Notes: generated by a model not told the origin, from the letters alone. DNA of 64,000 nt from Olivibacter sitiensis DSM 17696 (GCF_000427965.1 NZ_ATZA01000014.1:38927-102926); one strand, 5' to 3'. Shown: positions 17,662-27,162, counted from the stretch's first letter. Made by a program: numbers and translations.

Positions 17662-18219
17662 ATGTCAAGAATTGGAAAAGCACCAATCGCTATCCCTGCG
17701 GGAGTAACAGTTACCGTATCAGATAAGAATTTGGTGACAGTAAAGGGACCTAAAGGTGAATTGTTGCAACAGATTGATTCAGCAATTACCGTAACCCAAG
17801 AGGACGGTCATATTTTGGTGAAGCGTCCTACGGATAACAAAAGGCACAAGTCATTGCATGGGCTCTATCGTGCATTGATCAACAATATGGTGGTAGGTGT
17901 GACAGAGGGGTATAAAACCACGCAAGAGCTAGTAGGTGTAGGTTACCGTGCTTCTCATCAAGGAAGCACATTGGACCTGACTTTGGGATATTCGCATCAC
18001 ATTGTTATGGTGTTGCCAAAAGAAGTCAAAGTAAGCACTACAGCAGACAAGGGTAAGAATCCTACTATCACATTGGAATCTATTGACAAGCAATTGCTTG
18101 GTCAGGTAGCCGCGAAGATTAGATCTCTACGTGCTCCTGAGCCTTATAAAGGAAAAGGTATTAAATTTGCCGGTGAAGTACTGAGAAGAAAAGCAGGAAA
18201 GTCAGCATCTAAAAAATAA
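17662..18219 (+). CDS. rplF: 50S ribosomal protein L6
   Basis: A 185-residue protein with two copies of the L6 fold near the factor-binding site. ATG 17662 gives the normal start [15 protein letters not shown] and has the GGGAGG ribosome-binding site at 17648-17653; an upstream GTG inside rpsH is rejected. The C-terminal [20 protein letters not shown] signature is intact. Confidence 0.97.
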   Translation: MSRIGKAPIAIPAGVTVTVSDKNLVTVKGPKGELLQQIDSAITVTQEDGHILVKRPTDNKRHKSLHGLYRALINNMVVGVTEGYKTTQELVGVGYRASHQGSTLDLTLGYSHHIVMVLPKEVKVSTTADKGKNPTITLESIDKQLLGQVAAKIRSLRAPEPYKGKGIKFAGEVLRRKAGKSASKK

Positions 18220-18224
18220 TCATC

Positions 18225-18578
18225 ATGGCAGGAAATAAAGTATCTCGCAGAGAGCGAATCAAAAAAGGTATCAGAAAAACATTACATGGTTCCACTGAAC
18301 GTCCTCGTCTATCTGTTTATAGAAGCAATAAAGGGATCTATGCACAGATTATCGATGATGTTGTTGGCAAAACCTTAGTATCAGCATCTTCACTTTCGAA
18401 GGATTTTAGTGCTTCAGGTACTAAAATTGAGCAATCTAAAGCCGTTGGTAAGTTGGTGGCTGAAAAGGCAAAGGCTGCTGGAATCAGCAAAGTTGTATTT
18501 GACCGTAATGGTTATTTGTACCACGGACGAGTTAAGTCATTGGCTGAAGGGGCTCGTGAAGGCGGTTTAGACTTTTAA
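18225..18578 (+). CDS. rplR: 50S ribosomal protein L18
   Basis: A 117-residue 5S rRNA-binding protein. [20 protein letters not shown] and [18 protein letters not shown] form the basic N-terminus and core, and [28 protein letters not shown] ends it in the usual way. Spacing is 5 bases from rplF and 13 to rpsE. Confidence 0.97.
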   Translation: MAGNKVSRRERIKKGIRKTLHGSTERPRLSVYRSNKGIYAQIIDDVVGKTLVSASSLSKDFSASGTKIEQSKAVGKLVAEKAKAAGISKVVFDRNGYLYHGRVKSLAEGAREGGLDF

Positions 18579-18591
18579 TTTATAAAAAGAG

Positions 18592-19110
18592 ATGTCAATT
18601 AACAATATAAAAAGAGTTAAATCGAGCGAAATTGAATTGAAAGATCGCTTGGTGAGTATACAGCGTGTTGCCAAAGTTACCAAAGGTGGACGTACATTTA
18701 GTTTTTCGGCCATCGTAGTTGTTGGTGACGAAAACGGTGTGGTTGGTTATGGGCTAGGCAAGGCGAAGGAAGTAACTGAGGCCATTGCAAAAGGCGTGGA
18801 TGATGCGAAGAAGAACTTGATTAAAGTTCCTGTCATAAAAGGAACCGTTCCTCATCCTCAATTGGGCAAATTCTCGGGTGGGTCCGTTTTGATTAAGCCC
18901 GCTGCCAGTGGTACTGGTGTTTTGGCTGGTGGAGCGATGCGGGCGGTACTAGAGAGTGCCGGCGTAACGGATGTATTGGCAAAATCAACAGGATCTTCCA
19001 ATCCGCATAATGTGGTAAAGGCTACGATAGATGCATTGACTAAGATGCGCGATGCCTATACTGTCGCCCAGCACCGTGGGGTAGATTTGAATAAAGTTTT
19101 TAACGGATAA
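18592..19110 (+). CDS. rpsE: 30S ribosomal protein S5
   Basis: A 172-residue protein of the mRNA entry/decoding region. Conserved segments are [38 protein letters not shown] and [20 protein letters not shown]. Length is normal. rpmD starts 5 bases later. Confidence 0.97.
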   Translation: MSINNIKRVKSSEIELKDRLVSIQRVAKVTKGGRTFSFSAIVVVGDENGVVGYGLGKAKEVTEAIAKGVDDAKKNLIKVPVIKGTVPHPQLGKFSGGSVLIKPAASGTGVLAGGAMRAVLESAGVTDVLAKSTGSSNPHNVVKATIDALTKMRDAYTVAQHRGVDLNKVFNG

Positions 19111-19115
19111 TCATT

Positions 19116-19295
19116 ATGGCAAAGATAAAGATCACTCAGATTAAAAGCGTTATCGATAGGCCTGAGCGCCAAAAGAAAACGATGGTTGCCTTGGGCTTAA
19201 CCAAGATTAATAAATCGGTTGAATTAGAGGCGACACCTTCAGTAATCGGTATGGTTAGAAAAGTGAACCACCTAGTTGCTATAGAAGCCATATAA
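19116..19295 (+). CDS. rpmD: 50S ribosomal protein L30
   Basis: A 59-residue small protein read from ATG 19116: it begins MAKIKITQIKSVIDRPERQK, continues with TMVALGLTKINKSVE and ends LVAIEAI, all typical of L30. Its place between rpsE and rplO is the standard one. A 138-base gap with a long hairpin follows. Confidence 0.95.
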   Translation: MAKIKITQIKSVIDRPERQKKTMVALGLTKINKSVELEATPSVIGMVRKVNHLVAIEAI

Positions 19296-19308
19296 TTCTG
19301 GTTTTTCT

Positions 19309-19353
19309 CTTGAACAACTCCTATCATCTGAATTGTGTGGGGAGTTGTTCAAG
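19309..19353 (+). other. Long hairpin between rpmD and rplO
   Basis: CTTGAACAACTCC (19309-19321) and GGAGTTGTTCAAG (19341-19353) form a perfect 13-bp stem with a 19-base loop. A few T follow but no run, so it is a weak terminator at best. It sits in the middle of the operon. Confidence 0.5.
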
Positions 19354-19433
19354 TAGATTTTAGTTAATACATGTTTAATCGTTGTCCCTGATTAGTGAAA
19401 GCGAAGGGCAACATAAAGGGAAAGAGTTTAATT

Positions 19434-19880
19434 ATGAACTTGTCAAATTTAAAACCTGCTAAAGGTTCAACGAAATCTAGAAAGCGTATAGGTCGCGGTC
19501 AAGGATCTGGTCGTGGAGGTACATCTACACGTGGACATAAAGGAGCAGGATCTCGTTCTGGCTATAGCCAAAAAATTGGTTTTGAAGGTGGTCAAATGCC
19601 TTTGCAACGTCGTGTTCCGAAAGTTGGTTTTAAGAATATCAACAGAGTCGAGTATGTGGGTATCAATTTGGACGTCATCCAACAACTGGCTGAGAAATTG
19701 AATGTGACTAAATTCGATTTTGATACGTTTAAAGCACATGGTCTTGTGTCAAAAAGTGATTTGGTAAAGATTTTGGGTCGCGGAGAATTGAAAGCTAAAC
19801 TTGAAATAAAAGCACATGCATTTTCTGCCTCTGCGCAAGAAGCTATTGAAGCAGTTGGCGGGTCTATCGAAAAACTTTAA
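19434..19880 (+). CDS. rplO: 50S ribosomal protein L15
   Basis: A 148-residue protein starting [20 protein letters not shown] at ATG 19434; an upstream GTG at 19395 would add 13 untypical residues. The glycine/arginine-rich N-terminus ([20 protein letters not shown]) and the [17 protein letters not shown] block are the L15 hallmarks. Gap to secY is 3 bases. Confidence 0.97.
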   Translation: MNLSNLKPAKGSTKSRKRIGRGQGSGRGGTSTRGHKGAGSRSGYSQKIGFEGGQMPLQRRVPKVGFKNINRVEYVGINLDVIQQLAEKLNVTKFDFDTFKAHGLVSKSDLVKILGRGELKAKLEIKAHAFSASAQEAIEAVGGSIEKL

Positions 19881-19883
19881 TAG

Positions 19884-21227
19884 ATGAAGAAGCTGATCTC
19901 AACCTTAACCAATATTTGGAAAATCGAAGATTTAAGAACGCGTATCTTAAATACGCTTTTGTTTCTTTTGATTTATCGGATAGGGTCGCACATTGTATTG
20001 CCGGGGATCAATCCAGCGGCATTGCAGTCCGAAGCTAAAGACGGGCTTATTGGTCTGTTGAATATGTTTGCAGGAGGGTCATTTAGCCGTTCTGCCATAT
20101 TTGCTTTGGGGGTGATGCCCTATATCTCTGCTTCTATTGTTGTACAATTGCTAGGTATTGCTGTTCCTTATTTTCAAAAGTTGCAAAAGGAGGGAGAGAG
20201 TGGTCGCAAGAAAATGACTCAAATAACCAGGTACCTTACTTTGGTTATCACCTTGGTGCAAGCGGTCGCTTACGTAAGATCTCAAATATCACCTGATATG
20301 AGAATGTCTGAAATAGGAGAGCCTACCTTTACCATTTTATCTACCTTTATCCTCACTGCAGGTACTATGTTTGTGATGTGGTTGGGTGAAAAGATTACCG
20401 ATAAGGGAATTGGAAATGGTATTTCGCTTATCATCATGGTCGGAATCATTGCTCAACTCCCTAGCGGACTTATCAGTGAATGGGGCGCAAGAGTTGGAGG
20501 TCAAGGCGGTGGTCTTATTCCTTTCATAGTTGAATTGGCGGCATTGTTTTTTGTAGTGGTGTTTACCATTATGATAGTTCAAGGTGTAAGGAAAATCCCT
20601 GTACAATACGCTAAGAAAATTGTCGGAAACAAGCAATATGGTGGTGTACGTCAATACATTCCTTTGAAAGTCAATTCGGCTGGCGTAATGCCTATAATCT
20701 TTGCGCAGGCAATTATGTTTGTTCCGCTTACGTTGAGCCAGTTTTTTCCGGATATGAAGAATTCTTTTTTGGATTCGCTGTCTAACTATACTTCTGTGAC
20801 CTATAATGTGACTTTTGCGATATTGATTATCGCATTTACGTTCTTTTATACGGCAATTATGGTCAATCCTCAGCAGATGGCCGATGATATGAAGAAGAAT
20901 GGTGGTTTCATACCTGGCATAAAGCCTGGTTTTGCAACGGGCAATTACATTGATGGTGTTATTTCGAAAATCACGTTGCCTGGTTCTGTCTTTTTGGCTA
21001 TTATAGCTATTTTACCTGCTGTAGCTGGTAAGTTGGGCGTTAACAGCCAGTTTGCACATTTCTATGGCGGCACTTCACTGCTTATATTGGTAGGTGTAGT
21101 ACTAGACACTATTCAGCAAATAGAAAGCCATTTGTTGATGCGTCACTATGACGGATTGATGAAAAGCGGACGAGTAAAAGGACGGGCTAATGCTGTGGCA
21201 AGCGGCGTAACCGACCCAACTCTGTAA
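19884..21227 (+). CDS. secY: Preprotein translocase subunit SecY
   Basis: The 447-residue channel-forming subunit of the SecYEG translocon in the inner membrane. Ten membrane segments are expected and the hydrophobic pattern fits. Signature blocks are FAGGSFSRSAIFALGVMPYISASIV, YLTLVITLVQAVAYV and the cytoplasmic loop NKQYGGVRQYIPLKVNSAGVMPIIFA. The C-terminal MRHYDGLMKSGRVKGR is also typical. It lies 3 bases after rplO and 6 before map. Confidence 0.97.
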   Translation: MKKLISTLTNIWKIEDLRTRILNTLLFLLIYRIGSHIVLPGINPAALQSEAKDGLIGLLNMFAGGSFSRSAIFALGVMPYISASIVVQLLGIAVPYFQKLQKEGESGRKKMTQITRYLTLVITLVQAVAYVRSQISPDMRMSEIGEPTFTILSTFILTAGTMFVMWLGEKITDKGIGNGISLIIMVGIIAQLPSGLISEWGARVGGQGGGLIPFIVELAALFFVVVFTIMIVQGVRKIPVQYAKKIVGNKQYGGVRQYIPLKVNSAGVMPIIFAQAIMFVPLTLSQFFPDMKNSFLDSLSNYTSVTYNVTFAILIIAFTFFYTAIMVNPQQMADDMKKNGGFIPGIKPGFATGNYIDGVISKITLPGSVFLAIIAILPAVAGKLGVNSQFAHFYGGTSLLILVGVVLDTIQQIESHLLMRHYDGLMKSGRVKGRANAVASGVTDPTL

Positions 21228-21233
21228 TAGAAG

Positions 21234-22028
21234 ATGTCTAAAATTATATTAAAATCGGCAGAGCAGATAGAGGGCATCCGTGAGAGCGCGCTCATCTTAT
21301 CTAAATTGCTGGCTGAGATAGCTAAGGAAATAAAGCCAGGGGTGAAAACCATTTCGTTGGATAAATTGGCTTACGATTATATCCAGGACAATGGCGGAAC
21401 CCCAGCCTTTCTTAATTACAACGGGTTTCCTTATTCGCTCTGTATTTCAGTAAATGATCAGGTTGTCCATGGTTTTCCTTCCGACTATGAGCTGAAAGAT
21501 GGCGATATCATCAGCGTAGATGGTGGAGTGGATTTAAAGGGCTATATTAGCGATTCGGCCTTTACATTTGGTGTAGGGGAAATTGACGACGATATCGCTC
21601 AGTTACTACGGATTACTCGAGAAAGCTTGGATAAAGGAGTTGAATTTGCCGTAAAAGGGAATAGGGTGGGCGATATTTCATCCGCTATACAGGATTATAT
21701 TATCCCTCATGGATATGGGATTGTCCGTGAGCTTGTAGGCCATGGAGTAGGCCTTTCGTTGCACGAAAAGCCAGAAGTTCCAAACTATGGATCCCGAGGT
21801 CGAGGAGTCAAGCTTGAACTTGGAATGGTAATAGCTATAGAGCCTATGATCAATCTGGGTAAAAAAGGAGTTCGGTTTTGGGACGATGGTTGGACAGTGA
21901 GTACTGTTGATGGCAAACCTTCCGCACATTTTGAGCATACAGTTGCAATAAATAAGGGAAAACCAGATGTGTTGACGACCTATGCTTTCGTTGATGAAGT
22001 TTTAAATAAAAAGGTTGATAATCAATAA
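21234..22028 (+). CDS. map: Methionine aminopeptidase, type I
   Basis: A 264-residue cytoplasmic enzyme that removes the initiator methionine. The two-metal ligands are in place: Asp in ISVDGGVDLKGYISDSAFTF (two Asp), His in GHGVGLSLHEKPEVPNYG, Glu in MVIAIEPMI and Glu in SAHFEHTVAI. Length is normal for type Ia. Its position after secY is common in bacterial spc operons. Confidence 0.96.
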   Translation: MSKIILKSAEQIEGIRESALILSKLLAEIAKEIKPGVKTISLDKLAYDYIQDNGGTPAFLNYNGFPYSLCISVNDQVVHGFPSDYELKDGDIISVDGGVDLKGYISDSAFTFGVGEIDDDIAQLLRITRESLDKGVEFAVKGNRVGDISSAIQDYIIPHGYGIVRELVGHGVGLSLHEKPEVPNYGSRGRGVKLELGMVIAIEPMINLGKKGVRFWDDGWTVSTVDGKPSAHFEHTVAINKGKPDVLTTYAFVDEVLNKKVDNQ

Positions 22029-22045
22029 TTTTATTTTTATCTTTG
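22015..22045 (+). promoter_or_regulatory. Internal promoter upstream of infA
   Basis: TTG (22015-22017), a 20-base spacer and TATCTTTG (22038-22045) match the Bacteroidota promoter pattern, with an incomplete -33 element. It overlaps the end of map and could supply extra transcription of infA and the rpsM-rpoA part. Confidence 0.6.
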
Positions 22046-22094
22046 CAACCCTGTTTGTGCAGGATGTATAATTGTATATAAATCAATAATATAT

Positions 22095-22313
22095 ATGGCT
22101 AAACAAGCCTCTATTGAACAAGACGGCATAATTAAGGAGGCTCTGTCAAACGCGATGTTTCGCGTGGAGCTTGAAAACGGACACGAAATTATAGCGCATA
22201 TCTCTGGAAAGATGCGTATGCATTATATCAAGATCTTGCCTGGAGATAGGGTGAAGTTGGAAATGTCTCCTTATGATTTGTCTAAAGGAAGAATTACTTA
22301 TAGGTATAAATAG
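22095..22313 (+). CDS. infA: Translation initiation factor IF-1
   Basis: A 72-residue S1/OB-fold protein that binds the ribosomal A site during initiation. [31 protein letters not shown] and [35 protein letters not shown], shown here by name of their conserved cores, match IF-1 along the full length. It has its own probable promoter. Confidence 0.97.
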   Translation: MAKQASIEQDGIIKEALSNAMFRVELENGHEIIAHISGKMRMHYIKILPGDRVKLEMSPYDLSKGRITYRYK

Positions 22314-22355
22314 GCACCTTGAAGTGCTTGAAAAACTTTAAAATAAATAGAACTG

Positions 22356-22472
22356 ATGAAAGTTAGAGCATCTATAAAAAAGCGTAGTGCTGATTGTAAG
22401 ATCATACGTCGCAAAGGAAAGGTTTTTGTGATAAACAAAAAGAATCCTAAATTCAAACAGCGTCAAGGATAA
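22356..22472 (+). CDS. rpmJ: 50S ribosomal protein L36 (zinc-free form)
   Basis: A 38-residue protein: it starts [20 protein letters not shown] and ends with PKFKQRQG. Only one of the usual Cys/His zinc ligands remains, so this is the metal-free type. It lies 42 bases after infA and 102 before rpsM, the usual order. Confidence 0.95.
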   Translation: MKVRASIKKRSADCKIIRRKGKVFVINKKNPKFKQRQG

Positions 22473-22488
22473 GGAATTTCAGATGGTG

Positions 22489-22540
22489 GATTTTAGATTT
22501 ACGGTTGCTGATAAACATCGGTATTCATCAATCTAAAATC
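22489..22540 (+). repeat. Inverted and periodic AATCTAAAAT-type repeat between rpmJ and rpsM
   Basis: GATTTTAGATT (22489-22499) is the exact reverse complement of AATCTAAAATC (22530-22540). Further degenerate copies of the unit (TAAAATCGTA, AAAATCGTAA) follow to about 22567. It resembles a small dispersed repeat rather than a ribosomal-protein binding site. Confidence 0.5.
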
Positions 22541-22574
22541 TAAAATCGTATATCAGAAAATCGTAAATAGAAGT

Positions 22575-22952
22575 ATGGCAAGAATAGCAGGTATAGATTT
22601 ACCAAGAAACAAAAGGGGCGTAATTGGCCTTACCTATATCTATGGTATAGGAAGATCTACAGCTCAAAAGATTCTAGCTGAAGCAGGAATCGACGAGAAC
22701 CTAAAAGTTCAAGATTGGAACGATGAGCAATTGACGGCAATTCGTACAATAATCAACGATCAAATTAAGGTGGAAGGAGCTTTGCGCTCTGAAGTACAAC
22801 TTAACATTAAGCGTTTAATGGATATAGGTTGTTATCGCGGACTTCGTCATCGTAAGGGATTACCTTTGCGTGGGCAGAGAACCAAGAACAATTCCCGTAC
22901 TCGTAAGGGAAAACGCAAGACAGTTGCTAACAAGAAAAAAGCTACTAAATAA
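22575..22952 (+). CDS. rpsM: 30S ribosomal protein S13
   Basis: A 125-residue protein of the small-subunit head that contacts tRNA and L5. [20 protein letters not shown], the [16 protein letters not shown] helix-hairpin-helix and [20 protein letters not shown] are all conserved. Gap to rpsK is 16 bases. Confidence 0.97.
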   Translation: MARIAGIDLPRNKRGVIGLTYIYGIGRSTAQKILAEAGIDENLKVQDWNDEQLTAIRTIINDQIKVEGALRSEVQLNIKRLMDIGCYRGLRHRKGLPLRGQRTKNNSRTRKGKRKTVANKKKATK

Positions 22953-22968
22953 TAATTAATACAATACA

Positions 22969-23358
22969 ATGGCTAAAACTAAAAAAGTAACCAAGAAGCG
23001 TATTGTAGTGATTGAACCTGTAGGTCAGGCTCATATCAACGCAACTTTCAATAACATTATTGTCACTTTGACCAATAATTCAGGTCAGACCATATCTTGG
23101 TCTTCTGCTGGAAAGATGGGCTTCAAGGGTTCTAAAAAGAACACTCCTTATGCCGCTTCTCAAGCAGCTGCAGATTGCGGTAAGGTGGCCCATGATTTGG
23201 GATTGCGTAAAGTTGAGGTTTTTGTAAAGGGACCTGGTGCCGGTCGCGAATCGGCTATCCGTACTCTTCAAACCCAAGGTATTGAGGTAACTACTATCAA
23301 GGATATCACTCCACTGCCTCACAACGGTTGTCGCCCTCCAAAAAGAAGAAGGGTTTAA
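22969..23358 (+). CDS. rpsK: 30S ribosomal protein S11
   Basis: A 129-residue platform protein. [31 protein letters not shown] (core recognised), [20 protein letters not shown] and the end [18 protein letters not shown] are the S11 signatures. Gap to rpsD is 68 bases. Confidence 0.97.
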   Translation: MAKTKKVTKKRIVVIEPVGQAHINATFNNIIVTLTNNSGQTISWSSAGKMGFKGSKKNTPYAASQAAADCGKVAHDLGLRKVEVFVKGPGAGRESAIRTLQTQGIEVTTIKDITPLPHNGCRPPKRRRV

Positions 23359-23426
23359 GTTTAATTAACGGAATTTAAAGATAAGATTCTTTCGCAACTG
23401 GCGAAATGATACTTTAAAAAAAGAAA

Positions 23427-24035
23427 ATGGCAAGATATACTGGACCAAAGTCCAAAATAGCACGCAGATTCAGGGAGCCTATATTCGGACCTGATAAAGC
23501 ATTGGAACGTAAGAATTACGGACCTGGAATGCACGGCCCTTCTAAGCGTCGTGGCAAACAATCTGAATACGCTGTTCAGTTGCAAGAAAATCAAAAAGCA
23601 AAATATACGTACGGAGTTTTAGAACGTCAGTTCTCGAATCTGTTCGATAAAGCGTCTTCCAAAGTAGGTATTACTGGTGAGAACCTCCTTAAGTTTTTGG
23701 AAGCACGTTTGGACAATACCGTTTATAGACTAGGTATTGCACCTACTAGATCTGCCGCTCGCCAATTGGTGGGACATAGGCATATCACTGTAAATGGATC
23801 GGTAGTGAATATTCCTTCCTATAGCTTGCGTCCTGGAGATGTCATTACGGTGCGCGAAAAATCCAAATCATTGGAAGCGATTACATCTTCTGTGGCAGGT
23901 AGGAAAATAAATAAATTTAGCTGGTTGGAATGGGATGCTAATGAACTTAGCGGCAAATTCTTGAATTATCCAAATCGTGATGAGATTCCTGAAAATATCA
24001 AGGAACAACTCATCGTCGAATTGTACTCTAAGTAA
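23427..24035 (+). CDS. rpsD: 30S ribosomal protein S4
   Basis: A 202-residue early-assembly protein. The N-terminus [19 protein letters not shown] and the S4 RNA-binding domain ([20 protein letters not shown], then [13 protein letters not shown]) are intact. The N-terminal zinc-binding cysteines found in some bacteria are absent. A long hairpin separates it from rpoA. Confidence 0.97.
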   Translation: MARYTGPKSKIARRFREPIFGPDKALERKNYGPGMHGPSKRRGKQSEYAVQLQENQKAKYTYGVLERQFSNLFDKASSKVGITGENLLKFLEARLDNTVYRLGIAPTRSAARQLVGHRHITVNGSVVNIPSYSLRPGDVITVREKSKSLEAITSSVAGRKINKFSWLEWDANELSGKFLNYPNRDEIPENIKEQLIVELYSK

Positions 24036-24043
24036 CCAGTTAT

Positions 24044-24083
24044 AAGGAAAAGCAAATACTATATAAGGTACTTGCTTTTCCTT
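24044..24083 (+). other. Long hairpin between rpsD and rpoA
   Basis: AAGGAAAAGCAA (24044-24055) pairs perfectly with TTGCTTTTCCTT (24072-24083). After one mismatch a further TAC/GTA stem closes the loop. No T-run follows, so full termination is unlikely; partial attenuation or RNA processing are possible. Confidence 0.5.
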
Positions 24084-24118
24084 GTAGTGTTTGAAAAATA
24101 AATCTTAAATAGACATAA

Positions 24119-25111
24119 ATGGCAATTTTAGCATTTCAGAAACCGGATAAAGTTATTATGCAAAAATCCACAGACTTTGACGGTGCGTTTGAATTTCGTC
24201 CGTTAGAGCCTGGTTTTGGAGTAACCATAGGTAATGCTCTGCGCCGTATATTGTTATCTTCTCTCGAAGGTTTTGCGATTACGTCTGTTCGTTTCTCTGG
24301 TGTTTCACACGAATTTTCTACTATTAAGGGAGTAGTTGAAGACGTGACTGAAATTATACTTAACCTCAAGCAGGTTCGTTTCAAGAAAACGGGTGAAATT
24401 GGGGATAGCGAGAAGATTTTCGTAGTACTCAATGGACAGGATCAGTTCAAGGCTGGCGACATTACTGGCTTTTCTAGCAATTTTACCGTTCTGAATCCAG
24501 ACTTGGTGATTTGCAACATGGATTCTTCCGTTACACTTGAGGTCGAACTGACAGTGAATAAGGGAAGGGGATATGTAAATGCGGAAGAAAATAAAGTAAG
24601 CGATGCTCCTGTGGGACTTATTGCTATTGACTCTATTTATACTCCCATAAAGAATGTCAAGTACACGATCGAGAACTATCGTGTGGAGCAAAAGACGGAC
24701 TATGAGAAATTGCTCTTGGATATATCTACCGATGGCTCAATCCATCCTGAAGATGCTTTGAAAGAAGCTGCAAAGATACTTATCCACCATTTTATGCTGT
24801 TTTCTGACGAGAATATCCTTTTGGAATCTCAAACAAAAGAAGAAAGCAAAGAAGTGGATGAGGAAATATTGCATATGCGCAAGATTTTGAAGACCGAGTT
24901 AGTAGATTTGGATCTTTCAGTCAGAGCGTTAAATTGCTTGAAGGCCGCTGATATTCGTACTTTGGCGGAGTTGGTTTCTTACGATGTAGCCGATATGTTA
25001 AAATTCAGAAACTTCGGTAAGAAATCTTTAACTGAAATTCAGGATTTGGTAAAGTCTAAAGGTTTATCCTTTGGCATGAACTTGTCCAAGTATAAATTGG
25101 ACGAAGAATAA
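24119..25111 (+). CDS. rpoA: DNA-directed RNA polymerase subunit alpha
   Basis: The 330-residue alpha subunit that dimerises to start RNA polymerase assembly. The N-terminal domain shows [20 protein letters not shown] and [15 protein letters not shown], and the C-terminal domain (from about residue 255) has [22 protein letters not shown] and [18 protein letters not shown] for DNA and activator contacts. It is placed between rpsD and rplQ as usual. Confidence 0.98.
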   Translation: MAILAFQKPDKVIMQKSTDFDGAFEFRPLEPGFGVTIGNALRRILLSSLEGFAITSVRFSGVSHEFSTIKGVVEDVTEIILNLKQVRFKKTGEIGDSEKIFVVLNGQDQFKAGDITGFSSNFTVLNPDLVICNMDSSVTLEVELTVNKGRGYVNAEENKVSDAPVGLIAIDSIYTPIKNVKYTIENYRVEQKTDYEKLLLDISTDGSIHPEDALKEAAKILIHHFMLFSDENILLESQTKEESKEVDEEILHMRKILKTELVDLDLSVRALNCLKAADIRTLAELVSYDVADMLKFRNFGKKSLTEIQDLVKSKGLSFGMNLSKYKLDEE

Positions 25112-25113
25112 AA

Positions 25114-25142
25114 CCTTCGGGCACCGAAAGGTACATCGGTGC
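25114..25142 (+). terminator. Competing hairpins between rpoA and rplQ (possible attenuator)
   Basis: GCACCGA (25121-25127) pairs with TCGGTGC (25136-25142), followed by an A/T-rich stretch with TTTATTTTTAT. An alternative stem pairs CCTTCGG (25114-25120) with CCGAAAGG (25124-25131, one bulged A), which uses the same bases and would block the first. The pair could form a leaky terminator before rplQ. Confidence 0.5.
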
Positions 25143-25251
25143 AATTAATTTATTTTTATCATAATTTTTTAAGCGACCTGTTGCATAATTCCCTCCTTGT
25201 AGCTTTTCAATTATATAAGTTCGGAGACGGTATGCACAAAACAACAAAACA

Positions 25252-25797
25252 ATGAGACACGGAAAAAAATTTAACCATTTAGGCCGCACATCTAGCCATC
25301 GCAAAGCATTGTTGGCTAACTTGTCTGTTTCGTTAATCAAGTATAAGCGTATAACGACAACATTAGCCAAAGCTAAGGCCCTTAGGACATATGTGGAGCC
25401 TCTTCTTACCAAGTCTAAGGATGATACTACACATTCTCGCCGTATGGTATTTAGCTATTTGAAAAATAAGGAGTCGGTAACGATCTTGTTTAGAGAGATC
25501 TCTGAGAAAATAGCGAATCGTCCAGGAGGATATACACGTATCATTAAGTTGACCAATAGGATGGGTGATAATGCGGAGATGGCTTTGATCGAATTGGTGG
25601 ATTACAATGAGGTATACACCAAGGGTGAAGCTAAAGTAGAAAAGAAGGCGACTCGTCGTAGAGGTGGCAAGAAGAAAGCTGCTACTGCAGAAGCTGTGGA
25701 AGTTGCGGACAGTGAGGTTGTAACAGAGCCTGTATCTGAGGTGGCTGAAGAAGAAGCTCCAGCAACTGAAGAGGAAGCTCCAAAAGAAGAGAAGTAA
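25252..25797 (+). CDS. rplQ: 50S ribosomal protein L17 with acidic C-terminal extension
   Basis: Residues 1 to about 120 are a normal L17 ([20 protein letters not shown], then [14 protein letters not shown] and [20 protein letters not shown]). After a basic [12 protein letters not shown] stretch come about 45 residues rich in Ala, Glu and Val (for example [16 protein letters not shown]), giving 181 residues in total compared with about 120-130 in E. coli. It ends the super-operon and is followed by a strong terminator. Confidence 0.95.
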   Translation: MRHGKKFNHLGRTSSHRKALLANLSVSLIKYKRITTTLAKAKALRTYVEPLLTKSKDDTTHSRRMVFSYLKNKESVTILFREISEKIANRPGGYTRIIKLTNRMGDNAEMALIELVDYNEVYTKGEAKVEKKATRRRGGKKKAATAEAVEVADSEVVTEPVSEVAEEEAPATEEEAPKEEK

Positions 25798-25839
25798 GAT
25801 TCCTTTCTTTTTAGAAAGCGATATTCAAGTCAATATTTC

Positions 25840-25865
25840 AATCCCCTATTTTAGGGGATTTTTTT
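25840..25865 (+). terminator. Terminator of the ribosomal super-operon
   Basis: AATCCCCTA (25840-25848) pairs with TAGGGGATT (25852-25860) around a TTT loop, and the T-run continues to 25865. It lies 43 bases after the rplQ stop codon. Confidence 0.88.
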
Positions 25866-25880
25866 GTTTTTATTAATGTC

Positions 25881-27074
25881 ATGTCGATGGTCAATTCAAC
25901 CATACAAATAGTCGAACTATTTTCTTCATTTCTCGATAGCAAGAGCTTCGTTAAGCTGTCCATGAGTAGTTATCAGGGCACTTTGGCCGAAATGCGGAAC
26001 ATTTATGTTAGGGAGGTGCTCATAAAAGGCTCTATTCAATTGGGTTTTACTTTCCGTTACGCTACAAGAGATATTACGAAGAACTATACGAGAGGTGAAG
26101 GAGAAGCGCTGGTAAAAGAATATCTTCTTGGCGGGTTTTCGCAAGTTCGGATTTTTACGATAGATCGCGACCTTGCCTTTGAGTTGAAAGGTGACGGTTT
26201 TTGGCGTGTTCGCGAGTTTGCACCTAGCCTGAAAAAACAAGATATAGCGCATGATAAGAAAAAACGACGCTTACTAGCAACATCCAACGATAAGCTATAT
26301 CTCCACGAGCTTGGTATTATGGATGCGAATGGTCAAGTATATAAACATGGACAAGATAAGTATAAACAAATTAATCAGTTCTTGGCCTTGCTGAAACCAC
26401 TATTAGATGAAGTTGACCCCACATCAATCCATCATGTAGTAGATATGGGTGCTGGAAAGGGCTATCTGACATTTGCCTTATATGACTTTCTGCATACCGA
26501 ATACAACATCAATCCAGATTTCGTCGGGGTAGAATATCGTCAAGAATTAGTAGACCTATGCAATAAGGTCGCAGAAAGTTCCAAATTCGATAAACTTGTT
26601 TTTAGGCAAGGTGGTATTATAGACTACGATGGCGAGGTGGATATGCTCATTGCACTACACGCTTGCGATACTGCTACTGATGACGCTATATGCAAAGCAA
26701 TCAAAGGTAATGCCTCTTTAATTGTTGTCGCACCCTGTTGCCATAAGCAAATAAGGAGGGAGATGGAAAATGGAATCAAGAAGAATGAATTGAGTTCTTT
26801 GACAAAATATGGCATTTTTTTAGAAAGACAAGCTGAAATGGTGACAGATAGCCTTAGGGTACTTATTATGGAATATTTTGGCTATAAAACAAAGGTAGTC
26901 CAATTCGTTTCCGACGCGCACACCCCGAAAAATGTGATGTTGACGGGGATAAAACAGAAAAAGGAGATTGTAGAAAGTCGCAAAGCTGAGATTCTAGCTG
27001 AAATATCCGCTTTGAAATCTTATTTTGGTATTTCTACCCACTACCTTGAGCAGTTGTTAGCTCTTTCGCACTAG
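25881..27074 (+). CDS. Class I SAM-dependent methyltransferase (Methyltransf_32-like)
   Basis: A 397-residue cytoplasmic protein. The N-terminal 150 residues are specific to this family. A Rossmann-type SAM site follows: VVDMGAGKGYLTFALYDFL (about residues 186-204), VGVEYRQELVDLC as motif II, and LIALHACDTATDDAI near residue 260. The VAPCCHKQIR block at about 284-293 is the PCCHK signature of the METTL25/RRNAD1-like family. The substrate is unknown; rRNA or protein is possible. ATG 25881 and ATG 25887 are both possible starts. It lies directly after the ribosomal operon terminator and may be read from its own promoter. Confidence 0.8.
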   Translation: MSMVNSTIQIVELFSSFLDSKSFVKLSMSSYQGTLAEMRNIYVREVLIKGSIQLGFTFRYATRDITKNYTRGEGEALVKEYLLGGFSQVRIFTIDRDLAFELKGDGFWRVREFAPSLKKQDIAHDKKKRRLLATSNDKLYLHELGIMDANGQVYKHGQDKYKQINQFLALLKPLLDEVDPTSIHHVVDMGAGKGYLTFALYDFLHTEYNINPDFVGVEYRQELVDLCNKVAESSKFDKLVFRQGGIIDYDGEVDMLIALHACDTATDDAICKAIKGNASLIVVAPCCHKQIRREMENGIKKNELSSLTKYGIFLERQAEMVTDSLRVLIMEYFGYKTKVVQFVSDAHTPKNVMLTGIKQKKEIVESRKAEILAEISALKSYFGISTHYLEQLLALSH

Positions 27075-27103
27075 ACCATCGACATCTGTTGTTTGAAGGG
27101 CTG

Positions 27104-27117
27104 ACATGATGTCATGT
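27104..27117. promoter_or_regulatory. Palindrome upstream of dnaK
   Basis: ACATGA (27104-27109), two bases, then TCATGT (27112-27117). It is about 30 bases upstream of the sigma-54-like element and could be a protein-binding site, though a chance palindrome cannot be ruled out. Confidence 0.3.
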
Positions 27118-27146
27118 TTCGAGGTCCGCTTCAAAAAGTTTCAACA

Positions 27147-27162
27147 TTGGCACAAGGCTTGA
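27147..27162 (+). promoter_or_regulatory. Sigma-54-like promoter element of dnaK
   Basis: TTGGCACA at 27147-27154, four bases, then TTGA at 27159-27162 resemble TTGGCACR-N4-TTGC, with the last conserved C replaced by A. No housekeeping TAnnTTTG element is seen in the 160-base gap. The mismatch falls on a key base, so the call is tentative. Confidence 0.4.
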
